Shown here: positions 5,432-6,737 of the stretch, piece by piece
Numbering within the stretch: position 1 is the first letter of the stretch
Layout of the letters: every line of letters starts with the position of its first letter
Assembly (NCBI GenBank): GCA_015662065.1
Contig: DQUX01000011.1
Location: forward strand, 1 to 6,737
Direction: 5' to 3'
Source: Anaerolineales bacterium
GTDB taxonomy: Bacteria; Chloroflexota; Anaerolineae; B4-G1; DUEL01
DNA: 6,737 bases
Notes under the pieces: model-generated
Seen by the model: the letters and a program-made list of their open reading frames with translations, nothing else
Told to the model about the DNA's origin: nothing
Databases searched by the model: none
Position numbers and translations under genes: made by a program

Positions 5432-5461
5432 TAGACAGAGGGGCCGCTCAGGCCGTATAAT
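5432..5461 (+). promoter_or_regulatory. sigma70-type promoter of the DUF166 gene
   Basis: TAGACA (5432-5437), an 18-base spacer and a perfect TATAAT (5456-5461) place transcription near 5468. The leader to the ATG at 5494 is about 26 bases. The promoter indicates that this gene can be expressed separately from the response regulator. Confidence 0.75.
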
Positions 5462-5465
5462 GGAC

Positions 5466-5486
5466 GCCGGTCGTTAACTGACCGGC
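5466..5486 (+). promoter_or_regulatory. perfect 7-bp inverted repeat over the transcription start
   Basis: GCCGGTC (5466-5472) and GACCGGC (5480-5486) flank GTTAACT, itself containing the palindrome GTTAAC. The expected +1 falls in the left arm. The right arm can also fold with GGTC at 5487-5490. It is a good candidate for an operator, perhaps of the adjacent response regulator, or for a hairpin that influences translation, as no strong ribosome site precedes the ATG. Confidence 0.55.
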
Positions 5487-5493
5487 GGTCAGC

Positions 5494-6615
5494 ATGTATT
5501 CCTGTCGAGTCTTTATCCTCACCGGACATCCGCTCTTCGCGGAGAGTGTGGAGACCTTGTTGCGAGGGCAGCCCGGCCTGGAGATCGTTGGGGCGGGGGA
5601 GATCGCTCCGGAGACGTTCTCCGAGATCCGAGATGCCGCTCCCGATGTCGTCGTGGTCGGGGCCTCGGGCGAGGAGAAGGAGGTCCTGGCCTCCCGCCTC
5701 TTCCGGGAGATGCCCGGCATCAAGGTGGTCGGCCTCAACCTGGACGACAACCGTATCCACATTTACTACCAGCAGACCAAGGTCGGCCGGCAGGTGGAGG
5801 ACCTGGTGGACGCGATTCGGCAGCCGCTGGAGTGGGGAGGGCCCCGCCCGGCGGCGATGCGTATCTTCGCCGTCGTCCAGGGCCAGTACGGGCAGCGCAT
5901 CGTGGAGAACATCCGCGCTCAAGGGCCGCGGGGGTGGGCGGTGGAGTGCTGGCGGCCGCCAGCCCTGCCCGCGGTGGTGGATGACCCCGCCCCTTACCTG
6001 CCCCTTCACGTTCCTCCGGCCGATCTGATCCTCTCCCTGGGGGAGAGCCCCAGTGTCGCCCAGTTGATCCCCGACATCGCCCGTCGTGCCGGCGCGCGGG
6101 CGGTGGTCGCGCCGGTCGATCACATTGCCTGGCTGCCGGAGGGGCTGATCCGCCAGCTCCAGGAGCGGCTGAGGCAGGTGGGTGTCGCGGCGGTCTTCCC
6201 GCGGCCCTTCTGTTCGCTGACGGAGGACGGGTACAATCTTCGCCATCAACGGGTGGCGTACACGAATCCCTGGATCTCGGAGTTTGCCCGCCACTTCGGC
6301 CGGCCGGTGTTCCGCATTGAGTGCAAGGATGGAACGGTGCAGTCTGTTCAGGTGGAGCGGGACGCTGCCTGTGGATGCGCCCGGTTTGTGGGGAAGGAGC
6401 TGATCGGTCGAGACGTGGGCGAGGTAGTGCTACAGGCCGGCATTCTCCATCATCACTATCCCTGCCTGGCCGGTATGGTGATCGAACGAAGTTTGGGGGA
6501 TACGCTTCTCCACCTCTCGGGTCAGTTGATGCGCCAGGCGGTGGAAGTTGAGATTGCTCCTCTCCTGCCCAGGGCGGCCTACCTGGTGCCGGAGGGGCGG
6601 AGTGAGGATTCTTGA
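5494..6615 (+). CDS. pseudo-receiver fused to DUF166
   Basis: This 373-residue cytosolic protein has two parts. Residues 1-110 resemble a response-regulator receiver, aligning without gaps over the first 56 residues to the regulator encoded upstream. T10-G11 replaces the D-D pair and G56 replaces the phospho-acceptor, so it should not be phosphorylated in the usual way. Residues 122-355 are DUF166: 'MRIFAVVQGQYGQRI', 'ADLILSLGESPSVAQLIPDIA', 'AVVAPVDHIAWLP', then a C-terminal block with C277, C293-G-C295, HHHYPC (319-324) and 'SLGDTLLH'. DUF166 is best known from methanogens and some anaerobes, where it has sometimes been labelled thymidylate synthase without proof. The conserved cysteines and histidines suggest a metal or redox centre; this is inference. 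The ATG at 5494 has no strong Shine-Dalgarno. It is followed by fhs, hinting at a role in one-carbon metabolism. Confidence 0.88.
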   Translation: MYSCRVFILTGHPLFAESVETLLRGQPGLEIVGAGEIAPETFSEIRDAAPDVVVVGASGEEKEVLASRLFREMPGIKVVGLNLDDNRIHIYYQQTKVGRQVEDLVDAIRQPLEWGGPRPAAMRIFAVVQGQYGQRIVENIRAQGPRGWAVECWRPPALPAVVDDPAPYLPLHVPPADLILSLGESPSVAQLIPDIARRAGARAVVAPVDHIAWLPEGLIRQLQERLRQVGVAAVFPRPFCSLTEDGYNLRHQRVAYTNPWISEFARHFGRPVFRIECKDGTVQSVQVERDAACGCARFVGKELIGRDVGEVVLQAGILHHHYPCLAGMVIERSLGDTLLHLSGQLMRQAVEVEIAPLLPRAAYLVPEGRSEDS

Positions 6616-6673
6616 CTGGTTCAACGAGCAGCCAGCATCGAGCGTAGTGACCAACCATTACTTAAGGAGGTAG
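6602..6673 (+). CDS. possible 23-residue coupling peptide upstream of fhs
   Basis: A GTG at 6602, six bases after GGAGG (6591-6595), opens a frame of 23 residues with the order MRILDWFNEQPASS then VVTNHYLRR. It overlaps the last 14 bases of the DUF166 gene. Its stop TAG (6671-6673) overlaps the fhs ribosome site AAGGAGGT. This geometry would couple translation of DUF166, the peptide and fhs. The short length makes chance possible; I recognise no family. Confidence 0.35.
   Translation: MRILDWFNEQPASSVVTNHYLRR
6664..6671 (+). promoter_or_regulatory. strong ribosome binding site of fhs
   Basis: AAGGAGGT is a near-perfect Shine-Dalgarno sequence, seven bases before the ATG at 6679. It is far stronger than that of most other genes in the window, implying high expression of the ligase. 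It also encodes the last codons and stop of the small ORF at 6602. Confidence 0.9.
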
Positions 6674-6678
6674 TCGAA

Positions 6679-6737
6679 ATGCCCGTCAAGCGAGTCAATC
6701 CGGTTCCGAGCGACATCGAGATCGCTCAGTCGGCCGA
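6679..6737 (+). CDS. fhs: formate-tetrahydrofolate ligase, 5' end only
   Basis: Only the first 19 codons are present, and the gene continues beyond the window. After MPVKRVNPV comes PSDIEIAQSA, the highly characteristic N-terminal motif of formate-tetrahydrofolate ligase. The enzyme joins formate to tetrahydrofolate using ATP, giving 10-formyl-tetrahydrofolate, and works in the methyl branch of the Wood-Ljungdahl pathway or in folate C1 supply. The start is fixed by the AAGGAGGT at 6664-6671. It lies 63 bases after the DUF166 stop with no clear promoter between, so co-transcription is likely. Which C1 pathway it serves here cannot be told. Confidence 0.88.
   Translation, partial: MPVKRVNPVPSDIEIAQSA

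Noticed and set aside
5398..6294. 298-codon minus-strand frame
   Set aside because: It is antisense to the DUF166 gene, with no recognisable domain and a composition expected of a shadow frame.

Overview
The window is GC-rich bacterial DNA, densely packed with short genes. Several things point to a Chloroflexota (Anaerolineae-like) genome: intergenic tandem repeats of 7 and 8 bp, a LysM-LysM-LysM/M23 exported protein, a DUF2007 protein, a pair of unknown proteins with winged-helix-like motifs, a DUF166 protein, and a formate-tetrahydrofolate ligase gene. The taxon is an inference from gene content and repeat style; no marker gene is complete enough to prove it.

Layout. Bases 1-163 hold three GC-rich hairpins and a 7-bp-period repeat but no convincing gene. 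A secreted cell-wall peptidase (164-1576, +) converges on a small DUF2007 gene (1503-1826, -), with a perfect 10-bp hairpin just past the peptidase stop. A divergent promoter region (about 1849-1899), in which the two -35 hexamers overlap, separates DUF2007 from a two-gene operon of unknown function (1961-3532 and 3542-3988, +). That operon ends directly in an array of 8-bp repeats (3988-4051) and then a terminator-like hairpin. Next come a nucleoside deoxyribosyltransferase-like gene (4120-4548) and tRNA-Arg(TCT) (4562-4634), whose promoter lies inside the 3' end of that gene. A NarL/FixJ response regulator (4715-5401) follows, apparently on a leaderless mRNA. Last are a DUF166 protein with an N-terminal pseudo-receiver (5494-6615), a possible 23-residue coupling ORF (6602-6673), and the first 59 bases of fhs (6679 to the window end).

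The most interesting part is 4715-6737. The N-terminus of the DUF166 protein aligns without gaps to the receiver domain of the response regulator encoded just upstream, and has lost the acidic pocket and the phospho-acceptor aspartate. The fusion is followed by the C1/folate enzyme Fhs, with a small ORF overlapping the DUF166 stop and ending in the fhs Shine-Dalgarno sequence. This suggests, but does not prove, a regulatory or enzymatic link between a degenerate two-component module, DUF166 and one-carbon metabolism. The second unusual unit is the 1961-3988 operon, whose proteins carry repeated winged-helix-like motifs around an unrecognised beta-rich core.
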